Positions 1 through 9,449 of a stretch of 64,000 nucleotides of DNA are shown in pieces. Within the stretch, counting starts at the first letter, position 1. Each line of letters opens with the position of its first letter. The notes beneath the pieces are model-generated. The model was not told the DNA's origin and did no database searches. It saw only the letters and a program-made list of their open reading frames with translations. Source of the stretch: Schistocerca nitens (taxonomy: Eukaryota; Arthropoda; Insecta; Orthoptera; Acrididae); the NCBI RefSeq assembly GCF_023898315.1, contig NC_064622.1, positions 180,874,178-180,938,177 of the forward strand, written 5' to 3'. The translations under genes and the position numbers were made by a program.

Positions 1-166
1 GTTCAAAAATGTGGGTGAAATCTTATGGGACTTAACTGCTAGGGTCATCACTCCCTAAGCTTACACACTACTTAACCTAAATTCTCCTAAGGACAAACAC
101 ACACACCCATGTCCGAGGGAGGACTCGAACCTCCGCCGGGACCAACCACACTGTCCATGACTGCCT
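1..166 (-). repeat. tRNA-derived SINE, truncated, divergent subfamily
   Basis: The reverse strand reads as the tail half of the tRNA-derived SINE that recurs through the window. It has a B-box-like stretch (GGTTCGAGTCC) near 122-135, followed on the minus strand by the conserved GTGTGTGTTTGTCCTTAGG block. The tRNA-like segment (cctccgccgggaccaac) differs from the other copies, so this is a separate subfamily. The window edge cuts one end and the tRNA 5' half is missing. Confidence 0.8.
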
Positions 167-177
167 TGCTGAAATTC

Positions 178-262
178 TAAAAGCTCTTTTTCTTGAATAA
201 ATCACCCAATTTTTCTGAAATTTTAATCGTTTGTTTCTCTGTTTATGTACATGACATTTACT
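178..262 (+). repeat. Fragment of Tc1-like transposon 3' region
   Basis: This stretch matches 11930-12010, the segment just past the Tc1-like transposase relic at 11-12 kb. Both share 'tcttgaataaatca' and then a run ending in 'tttgtytstctgt'. It is probably a terminal fragment of the same family. Confidence 0.55.
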
Positions 263-1558
263 GATTTGCGTCTATATGCAGCGATTCCTTCAATTCTTGT
301 CAGTGATACTTTTACGTCTATGGTGCATATGCATAACAAATCCCAGAGTTTCTTCATGTGTGGTTCCATATGCTAGACGTACTACAACCGCTTCTTATGT
401 CCACCGTAGGCTGTTGGAATTATTTTATATACATCGTGCTTAGTGCACCATTTTTCTGCTAATTCCACTGGCAAATGCACCCCGTGATGTGAGCGGTAAT
501 GTTGACTGGGTCAGAAGACGTGCAGCGCATCAGACACAGCAAGCCTGATACACACAACGTTTACAGGGGACAAAACTTTAGGCAGACGAGAACCGGATTT
601 CGGAAACTGATTTTTGCTGTTTACACGTAAGCCCAGTACTGACTTCTATAACCCTCTCAGAAACGATTACCGAGTATCATTTGTTTCACACGAATGGTGT
701 CTACATAGAATCTGATTCAATTTTGTCACCACGATTAACCAAGGTAATCTGTAGTCACGTAATAGTTTTAATAACCAGAAACACGATATCTTCACGAATG
801 TCAGGAAATATTTAAGAGGAAGTGCTTGTTCGAAAAAAATGTTTAAAACTCCTACAAATATTTAAAAATACTTTCCACACTAATTCAAGCGTTCGAAACT
901 ATTTTATTACGTCTGTTTCCTACACGCGCTTGATAGAAATACAGCGAAGCGGTTGCTGGATGAGCATTATCACTCTCACATGTTTAGGATTCTTACAGTG
1001 ACTAGGAAACTTCCGAATAAACAACAATTGTTTATCCTGCTTCCAAGGTTCTCGGGTGCACTGTCGGATGCAACCATCGATATTTCCGCTGACAACCATT
1101 TCGCCATCATCAAGGGGCACTGGTGGAATGAGGAATCTGCGGTGACCATATAATTAGCTACGAGCAGCTGATTGTTAACTAGAGTCTTTTCGTTACTAAA
1201 AGCTACAGTAGTTACACTAATTTACAAATTAGCCTAATATGCAGGATGTACGATTTTTGCTACGCAGCTCGATTTTGCTAACTCATTGTACCAGCATTGA
1301 TGTCTCTTTCCATCCAATATAGAAAAAAATGCTACTTCTCGACAATGAAAAAGCTAAAATCAATAACCTCGTTGTCAGTCGTTCATTGTACCTAAAATTG
1401 ATTCACTCACATTATCCAGCAGTTTTGAACGTAATGTGGTACACCATTTACCTAAAACAGAAAACCAATTATTCGTGAACTCACTAGACAGTGTGTCCGA
1501 AATATTTTCCCCTGAAATGCTTTCCATGTAAAACCGTCTGAACTCAACTATGAGCGTT
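263..1558. other. Unassigned, mostly AT-rich DNA
   Basis: No gene was recognised. A more GC-rich block at about 920-1150 has short ORFs on both strands. On the minus strand it carries 'gatgatggcgaaatggttg' followed by 'gaaatatcg', a layout reminiscent of non-LTR or Penelope-like element ends. I could not confirm that. Confidence 0.3.
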
Positions 1559-1752
1559 ATGTTACTAAACATAATTATGTACATGGTAGATCGTCTACAT
1601 GATAGCAATAAACCGACTATGATAATATTTCGAATAAGACCGCAGTAACATGACCATGTTACTAAACATAATTACGTACATGGTAGATCATCTACATGAT
1701 AGTAATAAACAGACTATGATAATATTTCGAATAAGTCCGCAGTAACATGACC
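1559..1752 (+). repeat. Two-copy 97-bp tandem duplication
   Basis: Bases 1559-1655 are repeated directly at 1656-1752 with a handful of substitutions. Each unit runs from 'atgttactaaacataatta' to 'cagtaacatgacc'. The low divergence suggests a fairly recent local duplication. Each unit also contains the short inverted pair 'tacatggtagat' / 'atctacatgata'. Confidence 0.95.
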
Positions 1753-1757
1753 GTGGA

Positions 1758-1988
1758 ATGCATAAGAAAAACTACAGCTATTCAAGCAAGGACAAGTCGC
1801 ACTTATTACAGAAACTGGTGTTCGCACGTTTCAAGGATGCTCGATACAATTTACAAGATGTGCGTGATGGTGACTCACTACATTATGCTCACCAAACTGC
1901 GCGCGCCATAGCTTACAGTGATTTCAAGGGAATCTGTGGATGTTGTTTAGCTTTAAACAGTGCTACAGAATGTCAAGACGTAAGATAG
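1758..1988 (+). pseudogene. Possible pogo/CENP-B-type DNA-binding domain fragment
   Basis: A 76-residue open frame contains 'ARFKDARYNLQDVRDGD' followed by 'TARAIAYSDFKG'. That order (helix, then A-R-x-I-x-x-x-DFK) resembles the CENP-B/Tigger helix-turn-helix region found in pogo-like transposases. No DDE domain follows. If the assignment is right, this is a small fragment. It starts directly after the 97-bp duplication. The family call rests on a short pattern, so a chance ORF cannot be excluded. Confidence 0.28.
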
Positions 1989-2223
1989 AGAAATTTAAAA
2001 AATGTACATGAGATAAGCATGATACAAACAAACCTATCCCATCGTTCATTAACAATTTATTTTCAACTCCGAGGAATCGGAATTTGAAGAGAAAATGCAT
2101 ATGAAAGGAATCCTGGACATTAGAGATAACTAGGAACTTGTTTCGGGATGAACAAATGTCAACGCCTTAACGTATTCGTGTACAATTATATCTACTGATA
2201 ACCTGGATGGTAAACTGGCTAGC

Positions 2224-2349
2224 CGACGGGTGTGGCCGAGCGGTTTTAGGCGCTTCAGTCTGGAACCGCGCGTACGCTACGGTCGCAGGTTGGAATCCTG
2301 CCTCGGACATTGATGTGTGTGATGTCCTTAAGTTCTAGAGGACTGATTA
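2224..2349 (+). repeat. tRNA-derived SINE, internally deleted
   Basis: The copy opens with the tRNA-like segment (A-box region 'gtggccgagcggtttta', B box 'ggttggaatcctg'). It then jumps from 'gatgtccttaagttcta' to 'gaggactgatta', lacking the middle part seen in full copies. The B box has lost its canonical TTCGA. Confidence 0.9.
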
Positions 2350-2751
2350 CCTTCTCGTGTGGGTGATGCTGGAAGAGAATTAGAGAATATTTGCTTCACA
2401 GCAGGCAAGCGAAGCACAACTATGATAGTACAGCTTTTCGCCAATGGTTGGTAAAATAAATTGCTTCTGCTTGATTACTGGACTACGTAAGAAAAGCATA
2501 CGCCTTTAGAGCGAATTATCCCTCCTGTAGGTGTGTGGCATTGCATTTCATACCACCTGGAATCACTGGTCAAAGTCAGCGTCTGAATGATTGTTTTTCC
2601 ATTACCTATAAAACAGGATTACCGCACTATCCGCTGCTACTCCTTAAAGGACAGGCAGTTTCACGATAAGGTTGACGAATGATGTTTCGCATTCGGTTGC
2701 ATGCCGTCGCATTCCATCTCTTATCAATATCCCGGTACACCAACATGATGC

Positions 2752-2945
2752 GCCGGCGCCTGGTGGCCGAGCGGTTCTAGGCGCTTCAGTCTGGAACCGC
2801 GCGACCGCTACGGTCGCAGGTTCGAATCCTACCTCGGGCATGGATGTGTGTGATATCCTTAGGTTAGTTAGGTTTAAGTAGTTCTAAGTTCTAGGGGGCT
2901 GATGACCTGAGATGTTAAGTCCCATAGTGCTCAGAGCTATTTTGA
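2752..2945 (+). repeat. Full-length tRNA-derived SINE with target-site duplication
   Basis: A tRNA-Leu-like head carries A box 'tggccgagcggtt' and B box 'ggttcgaatcc', joined to the ~110-bp tail ending 'gtgctcagagctattttg'. A direct repeat 'accaacatgatgc' lies at 2739-2751 and 2946-2958, which marks a target-primed insertion. Internal pol III promoter boxes look intact. Confidence 0.95.
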
Positions 2946-2969
2946 ACCAACATGATGCTATAGCCATTC

Positions 2970-3166
2970 GCCGGCCGGAGTGGCCGTGCGGTTCTAGGCG
3001 CTACTGTCTCGAACCGAGCGACCGATACGGTCGCAGGTTCGAATCCTGCCTCGGGCATGGATGTGTGTCGTGTCCTTAGGATAGTTAGGTTTAATTAGTT
3101 CTAAGTTCTAGGCGACTGATGACCTCAGAAGTTAAGTCGCATAGTGCTCAGTGCAATTTGAACCAT
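2970..3166 (+). repeat. Full-length tRNA-derived SINE
   Basis: Second SINE in the same orientation, starting about 24 bp after the previous one. Head 'ggccggagtggccgtgcgg', B box 'ggttcgaatcctgcc', tail ending 'caatttgaacca'. The flanks show an imperfect duplication (tagccattcg / taccgattcg). Confidence 0.93.
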
Positions 3167-3893
3167 ACCGATTCGTTTAGGGTGGATACCTAGCTGAACG
3201 TCTTGCGCGAGTTATAACTGCCCAGCAGTTCGCCTTCGATCTGAATGGTGTAAAACTGTAAGTGTCGTGCGCCATTTTTCATTCAGTGCAAGTTAATGGT
3301 CTGTATTGAACATTTCTTGCATGTCGACGACGTCCATTTTGTGAAATGTAAAACATAAGGCCCGTAGAAGGTTGATCTCTTCAACTGCCGGAGAATTATT
3401 TTCTGTCGCCCTCCTGATCCATATGGTGAGTCATTAGCAACTAATACTTTTCCTGTCATAATTATTAACACAACACTTTCAAATTAATCTTACTAAAGAC
3501 TGAACGTGTGACATTGAACTCAGTGTGTTCCTTGAAAGTGGCTACGCCTGTCAGTATAGACTGTTTTGGGTCCATGTGGTCATACTTAAACAAATGAACT
3601 GCTCACCAGGGTAAAATAAGCATTAATGTCTTGTTCTCAGTACTTGGAGTTGGTAACCAAAATATACTACTTTTGATAGCTATAATTATCAATTTGGAAA
3701 TGATGTAAATACTGACTAATGTTGTTCAGTATATCGTCCTCAGTCACCAGTAGAAATAAGTGCACTTATACCCTTTGCACCCTGAATATGCTCCGAAAGT
3801 CTTCGTATGGTACATGGAGGGGAATACTTTGTACTAATATTAGAAAGTTTCTGTCTTGTTCCATTCGTGTACTGGATGAGGGGAAAAATACAC
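3167..3893. other. Unassigned stretch
   Basis: No gene, RNA or repeat was recognised. Short ORFs are present, but none shows a motif or codon pattern I can support. Confidence 0.3.
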
Positions 3894-4752
3894 TATGTGA
3901 TCAAAAGTATCCGGACACCTGGCTGAAAATGACTCCCAAGTTCGTGGTGCCCTCCATCGGTATGATGGAATTCAATATTGTCTTGGCTCACCCTTAGCCT
4001 TGACGACAGCTTCCGCTCCCGCAGGCATACGTTCATTCAAGTGCTGGAAGGTTTCTTGGGGAATGGCAGCCAATTCTTTACGGAGTGCTGCACTGAGAAG
4101 AGGTATCGATGTCGTTCGGTGAGGACTGGCACGAAGTCGGCGTTCCCAAATATCGCAAAGGTGTTCTATAGGATATAGATCAGGAACCTGTGTAGGCCAG
4201 TCCGTTACAGGGATGTTATTGCGTCTAACCACTCCGCCAAAGGCCGTGCATTATGAACAAGTGTTCGATCCTGTTGAAAGATGCAATCGCCATCCCCGAA
4301 TTGCTCTTCAACTGTGGGAAGCAAGAAGGTGCTTCAAACATCAATGTAGGCCTGTGCTGTGATAGTGCCACGAAAAACAACAAGGGGTTCAAGCCCCCTC
4401 CATGAAAAACACGACGACACTATAACACCACCGCCTCCGAATTTTACTGTTGGCACTACACACGCTGGCAGATGACGTTCACCACAAATTCGCCGTACCT
4501 ACGTCCTGCCATCGGATCGCCACATTGAGTACCGTGATTCGTCACTTCACACAACGTTTTTCCACTGTTCAATCGTCCAATGTTTACGCTCCTTACACAA
4601 AGCGAGGCGTCGTTCGGCATTTACAGGCTTGGTGTGTAGCGCATGAGCAGCTGTCCGGCCGTGAAATCCAAGTTTTCTCACCTCCAGCCTAACTGTCGTA
4701 ATACTCGCAGTGGATCCTGATGCAGTTTAGCATTCCTGTGCCATCGCCTGGA
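3894..4752 (-). mobile_element. Tc1-like transposon, copy 1, 5'-truncated
   Basis: The left terminus reads 'tatgtgatcaaaagtatccg', the same terminal sequence as the TIR-bounded element at 51300-52515. The body aligns with that element in the same orientation up to about 4752 and then stops, where a different SINE begins. The right terminal repeat and transposase N-terminal region are missing. Confidence 0.85.
3972..4690 (-). pseudogene. Tc1-like transposase relic (DDE region and C-terminus)
   Basis: The open segment 4232-3972 (86 residues) holds the classic Tc1 C-terminal layout: a 'PDLYPIEHLCDIWERR' block, which carries the third catalytic acidic residue, then 'QETFQHLNERMP' and a final 'GEPRQY'. 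Upstream on the minus strand, frame-shifted pieces contain 'QQDRTLVHNARPLAEW', corresponding to the second catalytic Asp region. Several stops and frameshifts separate the pieces, and the N-terminal DNA-binding part has been lost. It is inactive. Confidence 0.85.
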
Positions 4753-4937
4753 TAGATGAAATTTCCTGGCAAATTAAAACCGTGTGCCCGACCGAGACTC
4801 GAAGTCGGGACCTTTGCCTTCGCGGGGAAGTGCTCTGCCATCTGAGCTCCCCAAGCACGACTCACGCCCCGTCCTGACAGCCTTACTTCTGCCAGTGTCT
4901 CGTCTTCTACCTTCCAATCTTCATAGAAGCTGTTCCT
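4753..4937 (-). repeat. Second-type tRNA-derived SINE
   Basis: The minus strand carries a tRNA-like head with a 'gctcagatggcagagc' A box and 'cgacttcgagtctcggtc' B box, then 'aattt..gccaggaaattt'. The same repeat occurs at 40580-40868. It is unrelated to the tRNA-Leu-like SINE and abuts the broken end of the Tc1-like element. Confidence 0.85.
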
Positions 4938-5312
4938 CCCTCTCCATGCACACCTCTCTCTGGCGTCACCCCCCCCCCCCCAACTTTGTCCGTCTCCTCC
5001 TCCCTCCTCATTATGTCCATTTTCTCACTCCCTCCCCCACCTCTGTCATCATATACCTGTCTCAGACCTTGAGCCGTGTTTATCGTTATTGCAAACGTAA
5101 TCTTGAATGAGAACTGAAATCTCTCAAAATGAACATGTGTATCAGTTACGGTCATTGGCGTATTAGATATGAGAGACACCTATCCAGCTGCTGAATGTGT
5201 GAGGGTGGTGGATTCAGTGTCAGCATTTCACGTGTTTTTGATCTGTGAATGGATAGGATAACAAATATTCGGACCACATTTAATTCATAGCAGTTTTCTT
5301 ATCAGAAGCCAG
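4938..5312. other. Pyrimidine-rich stretch with poly-C tract
   Basis: The + strand is strongly C/T-rich from about 4900 to 5080. It includes a 13-base C run at 4969-4981 and several CCTCC blocks. The ORFs crossing it are low-complexity artefacts. Confidence 0.7.
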
Positions 5313-5811
5313 TAGTGGTGGGCAGGAAATCGCGTATCTGTTAGAAATCGCAGTGACTGAGAAGTCACAGATATCACAGTAGCAACTTTACAGAATCTAA
5401 CTGCGATTTCAGTCACAGTTAGCAGTCGCAAGTAGTATTTCACATTCAAAGACGTGAGCCATCTATTGGTCGAATTTAGCACTGCTTTCTGCGATTTCAG
5501 TGACAAGTCGCAACTAAGAGTCGCAAGTAGCAACTAAAAAGCGCGGTTAACAGTGGCATCTGTTGGCCGAAGTTCGTACTACGTCCATCTCTGCGGTACG
5601 CTATGGAGTCTAACTGCGATTTCCGTGACAAGTCGCAACTAAGAGTCGCAAGTAGCAACTAAAAAGCGCGGTTAACAGTGCCATCTGTAGGCCAAAGTTC
5701 GTACTACGTCCATCTCTGCGGTACGCTATGGAGTCTAACTGCGATTTCCGTGACAAGTCGCAACTAAGAGTCGCAAGTAGCAACTAGAAAGCGCAGTTTA
5801 GCCCATCACTA
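5313..5811. mobile_element. hAT-type MITE with 8-bp target-site duplication
   Basis: Ends are 'tagtggtgggc' (5313-5323) and 'gcccatcacta' (5801-5811), an 11-bp inverted repeat with one mismatch. Directly outside lies an exact 8-bp duplication 'gaagccag' at 5305-5312 and 5812-5819. Terminal TAGTGRTGGGC plus an 8-bp duplication is the signature of hAT elements. The 499-bp body has no transposase and is largely built from 125-bp tandem repeats, so it is non-autonomous. Confidence 0.9.
5491..5790 (+). repeat. 125-bp tandem repeats inside the hAT MITE
   Basis: The marker 'gacaagtcgcaactaagag' begins at 5502, 5627 and 5752, giving a period of exactly 125 bp over about 2.4 units. Degenerate relatives ('gcgatttcagtcacag', 'gcagtcgcaagtag') extend back to about 5340. 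The last two units are nearly identical, while the first is slightly diverged. Confidence 0.95.
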
Positions 5812-6142
5812 GAAGCCAGTGAGCTGTACAGGCGACTTCCTTAATGTCTCTCATAACGACGTTCTGGAAGAAAACATTACGGCACATTGTTGTCAATGCA
5901 ATGTTCTATGATAATAAAGGGGAAAGAATTTATCCAACGGTGGTAGTTGAAACTGACTGCGAGAAAGTAATTGAAACTGCCCATTTTCCCAAGACCATTT
6001 CTTTCTCGTAGTCGGTTTTAACATGAAACCTTTCAATTACCGTTTGTAATAGCCTACAAATAGAATATCTATTAGATTTTAGTGTACATATTTAAAGTAG
6101 GCAAATTAATATTTTTTTGAGTTGGTAGGTTCTACGTATGTC

Positions 6143-6425
6143 TGTATGTATTTCTGATGTATGTACGCATAATACACTTTGAAATGTAAAGCGTATGTCA
6201 GTCCAAGTCATTCATTAGAGTATTGTGTAAGTAAATCGTTCATGATCCAAGTAATGCATAAAAAGTTTACACATTCTATACATTAAGAACTGTATAGCAT
6301 ATATCACGTCAAATATTCATTAGAGTGTCGTGTGAGTAAATCGTGCATGAACTAAGTATAGTGTAAAAAGTTGAAGTCAATTGATCACGAAAGTTTCGAC
6401 ATTTTTGCTGCTAAGTATCTCCTTT
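6143..6425 (+). repeat. Dispersed repeat family R, two adjacent copies
   Basis: Two related segments sit side by side. One holds 'cattcattagagtattgtg' near 6210 and the other 'attcattagagtgtcgtgtg' near 6314, the second continuing to 'tttttgctgctaagtatc' and 'cctttata'. Related copies occur at 8384-8537 and 12195-12300. No coding potential was seen and the family was not recognised. Confidence 0.75.
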
Positions 6426-6460
6426 ATACACTGAAGAGTGAAAGAAACTGGTCCACCTGC

Positions 6461-7400
6461 CTAATATTGTATAGGACTCTTGCGAGAATGCAGAAGTGCC
6501 GCAACACGACCTGGCATGGACTCGACTAAGTCTGAAGTAGTGCTGGAAGGAACCGACACTATTAATCCTGCAGGGCTGTCCAAAATCCGTAGAGTACGAG
6601 GGTGTGGAGATCTCTTTTGAACACCACGTTGCAAGGCATCCCAGATATGCTCAACAGTGTTCATATCTGGGGAGCTTGGTGGCTAGCGGAAGGGTTTAAA
6701 CTCGGAAGAATGTTCCTGGAGAACTCTGCCACAATTCTGGACGTGTGGGGTATCGTATTCTCTTGCTGGAATTGCCCAAGTCCATCGGAATGTACAATGG
6801 ACATGAATGGATGCAGGTCAGACAGGATGCTTACGCACGTGTCACCTGTCTGAGTCGTGTCTAGACGTATCACAATCCCATACCAACATCACTGGAACTG
6901 CAGACGACCCACACCATTACAGAGCCTCCATCAACTTGAACACCCGCTGACATGCAGGATCCAAGAATTCATGAGATTTTATTCATACCCGTAGACGTCC
7001 ATCCGGTCGATAAAATCTGAAACGAGACTCGTTCACCAGGCAACATGTTTCCAGTCACCAACAGATCAATGTCGGTATCGACGGGCCCAGGCGAGGCGTA
7101 AAGCTTTGTGCCGTGCAGTCATCAAGGATTCACGAGTGGGCCTTCGGCTCCGGAAGCCCATATCGATGATGTTTCGTTGAATGGTCGCTCGCTGACACTT
7201 GTCGATGGTCCAGCATTGAAATCTGCAGGAGTTTGCGGAAGTGTTACACTTCTGTCACTTTCAACGATTCTCTTCAGTTGTCGATGGTCCTGTTCTTTCA
7301 GGATCTTTTTTCGGCCGCAGCGATGTCGGAGATTTGATGTTGTACCGGAGTCCTGATATTTATGGTACACTCCTGAAACCGTCGTACGGAAAATCCCCAC
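6461..7400 (-). pseudogene. Tc1-like transposase relic of element B
   Basis: Reading the minus strand, 7400-7122 encodes an N-terminal helix-turn-helix part (DKVGIFRTTVSGVYHKYQ, then LKEQDHRQLKRIVESDRS). The middle is frame-broken and carries 'QQENTIPHTSRIV', where Glu stands at the usual second catalytic Asp. The end, 6664-6461, has 'MNTVEHIWDALQRGVQ', the third catalytic region, and closes with 'HSRKSPIQY'. Stops and frameshifts plus the insertion at 7408 make it inactive. Its closest neighbours in type are the Tc1 relics at 10.99-12 kb and 23.2-24.8 kb. Confidence 0.85.
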
Positions 7401-7600
7401 TTTATCGCTACGAGGTGTGGCTAGAAATAAACCGGACTAGTACTGGTGAAACAATAAAACGAATGCAATAAGGCTGAAAGTCGCGTGGCCTGTCACGTGA
7501 CTCTCGCTCCGCCTACTGCTCGAGTTTCATCTGCCTCCTGCACTCAGTCTGCCCGTGGCGTCTGTTTTAAGTAGTTGACGTTTTGTCTGTGCGTCGGAAA

Positions 7601-8002
7601 ATGTTGAGTGTACAGAAAGAACAGCGTGTTAACATCAAATTCTGTTTCAAACTAGGAAAATCTGCAAGTGAAACGTTTGTAATGTTACAACAAGTGTACG
7701 GCGATGATTGTTTATCGCGAACACAAGTGTTTGAGTGGTTTAAACGATTTAAAGATGGCCGCGAAGACACCAGTGATGACACTCGCACTGGCAGACCATT
7801 GTCAGCAAAAACTGATGCAAAAATTGAAAAAATCGGTAAACTTGTTCGACAAGATCGCCGTTTAACAATCAGAGCAGTGTCTGAGTTAACAGGAGTTGAC
7901 AAGGAACAAGTTTACCGATTTTTTCAATGCTTGCATCAGTTTTTGCTGACAATGGTCTGCCAGTGCGAGTGTCATCACTGGTGTCTTCGCGGCCATCTTT
8001 AA
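7601..8002 (+). pseudogene. Mariner transposase N-terminus, left arm
   Basis: From the ATG at 7601 (MLSVQKEQRVNIKF) the frame encodes the first helix-turn-helix domain of mariner transposases, with 'SASETFVMLQQVYGDD', 'LSRTQVFEWFKRFKDGRED' and 'RTGRPLSAKTD'. It then continues across the spacer with 'RQDRRLTIRAVSELTGV', the start of the second helix-turn-helix. The frame runs into the inverted arm and ends at 8002 in meaningless sequence. No DDD catalytic domain is present, so the product would be at most a truncated DNA-binding protein. Confidence 0.9.
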
Positions 8003-8150
8003 ATCGTTTAAACCACTCAAACACTTGTGTTCGCGATAAACAATCATCGCCGTACACTTGTTGTAACATTACAAACGTTTCACTTGCAGATTTTCCTAGT
8101 TTGAAACAAAATTTGATGATAACACGGTGTTCTTTCTGTACACTCAACAT
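7905..8150 (-). pseudogene. Mariner transposase N-terminus, right arm
   Basis: This is the mirror copy of the left-arm reading frame. It begins at the ATG complementary to 8148-8150 and encodes MLSVQKEHRVIIKF through 'IEKIGKLV'. It differs from the left arm by a few residues (Q/H, N/I, K/S), so the arms have diverged slightly since the palindrome formed. Beyond 7905 it loses homology. Confidence 0.9.
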
Positions 8151-8383
8151 TTTCCGACGCACAGACAAAACGTCAACTACTTAAAACAGATGCCACGGGC
8201 AGACTGAGTGCAAGAGGCAGATGAAACTCGAGCAGTAGGCGGAGCGAGAGTCACGTGACAGGCCACGCGACTTTCAGCCTTATTGCATTCGTTTTATTGT
8301 TTCACCAGTACTAGTCCGGTTTTTTTCTAGCCACACCTCGTAGCTTGGAGATGCTGTGACACATCGCTCGTGTGCCGACTGCT

Positions 8384-8537
8384 GTGTATTTCCGATGTAT
8401 TTCCAAATTAAATGAATTAAGAAATATATAGCGTACGTCGCGTCGGCCCGAAAGTTCACTATAGCATCGGGTAAGTAAGTTGTTCGCGAACTTTTCGAAA
8501 TTTTGGGCAGCGACGTTTGCCCTTTATGTATTACATA
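8384..8537 (+). repeat. Dispersed repeat family R, copy
   Basis: It shares the order 'gtatttccgatgtat', 'tatatagcgtacgtcg', 'cgaaagttcactatagcatcg' and 'aacttttcgaaatttt', then 'ccctttatgtatta', with 6143-6425 and 12195-12300. It lies just beyond the right flank of Tc1-like element B. Confidence 0.7.
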
Positions 8538-9449
8538 CAGTGCACTTTCCCTGGGGGATGCGTACCCCTAAAATTTTGTGTCCACAGTGTTATGCCTTTA
8601 CAATGTTGGACAACGTAAAAGTTTGTTAACGATTTATTTCAAGGACACATATCACATTAATTTCAATTTTTCGTGTTAGTAGTCGCAATACGAACGATAC
8701 CAGAGCAGTCTGTGGTGGGAAAAGCGATTTGTTTCGATAACACTGGCGACCATTCTCGATAACCGAGTCGCTTGCAGTCAGTCAGTAAGTCTTCTTTCTT
8801 CCTCTGTAAGTGAACCGACATACTGGCACGGCGCACTTGGGTCTTCACTTACTGTTCCCTCCTTGTTGTTTGTATTCGTCATGGCTTGGTGGCATGTTGT
8901 ATCCTTCCTTTCGTTTCAAGTTAGATTAAAGGTTAAGGTAAGATCAGCAGCAAAATAAGAAACAAGTTTACTTATTCTCCTGCATCGAACAAACTAAAAC
9001 TAGTCAATAATAGTTGTGCGATGGAAAAGTCATGAGTTCCGACGTTGTCGTTGGCTGATAAAAATGAAGTAAACCTGAACATCAAACCCTCGTGTGACGA
9101 AACACTAAGCAAGCTCGAGTTTTTAGATTGATTGGTACTCCACTACAGTTGTTTCATCCTGTGGTATATATATGCTCTTTGAATATGAATGGCAGACATC
9201 ATGCTACTAATACCATCAGGAAAGTATAAGGACCGGTCAAATAAAAAGGAAACAAAAGAGGAAAAAGTGACCAGGCACGAGTAGATGTCACGCACTGACG
9301 GTTCCATAAAGACTTAATTATGTATATACGCAGTTCATCCATCCAGAGAATCGAGAATCTCGTCGATTTTTGCCTGTTATCAACAGTGATACTGTCAATA
9401 TATCGGTCCTGGCAATTCCAAGACTTACCGGAATATTTTAAGTTTAAAG
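8538..9449. other. Unassigned stretch
   Basis: No gene or repeat was recognised. Several short ORFs have no supporting motif. Confidence 0.3.

Larger units (their letters stand above)
7408..8343. mobile_element. Palindromic (snap-back) mariner derivative
   Basis: Two near-identical 439-bp arms, 7408-7846 and 7905-8343, face each other across a 58-bp spacer (7847-7904). The outer ends are 'ctacgaggtgtggctagaaa' and its reverse complement, bounded by TA on both sides. Each arm contains the 5' untranslated part and the first ~82 codons of a mariner transposase pointing inward. The second half of the element is absent. Only scattered substitutions separate the arms. Transcription through it would give a long hairpin RNA. 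Confidence 0.95.
6427..8395 (-). mobile_element. Tc1-like transposon B, split by a mariner insertion
   Basis: The left end starts near 'tacactgaagagtgaaagaa' at 6427. Transposase homology runs from 6461 to 7400, is interrupted at 7408 by the palindromic mariner, and resumes beyond 8343. The peptide reads continuously as ...VSQHLQA-S-DKVGIFRTT when the insert is ignored, so the mariner landed inside an existing element at a TA. I found no clear right-hand TIR. The right limit is approximate. Confidence 0.8.

Noticed and set aside
4784..5179. Pro/Ser/Leu-rich ORFs on both strands
   Set aside because: Caused by a pyrimidine-rich tract and a SINE. Low complexity explains the lack of stops.
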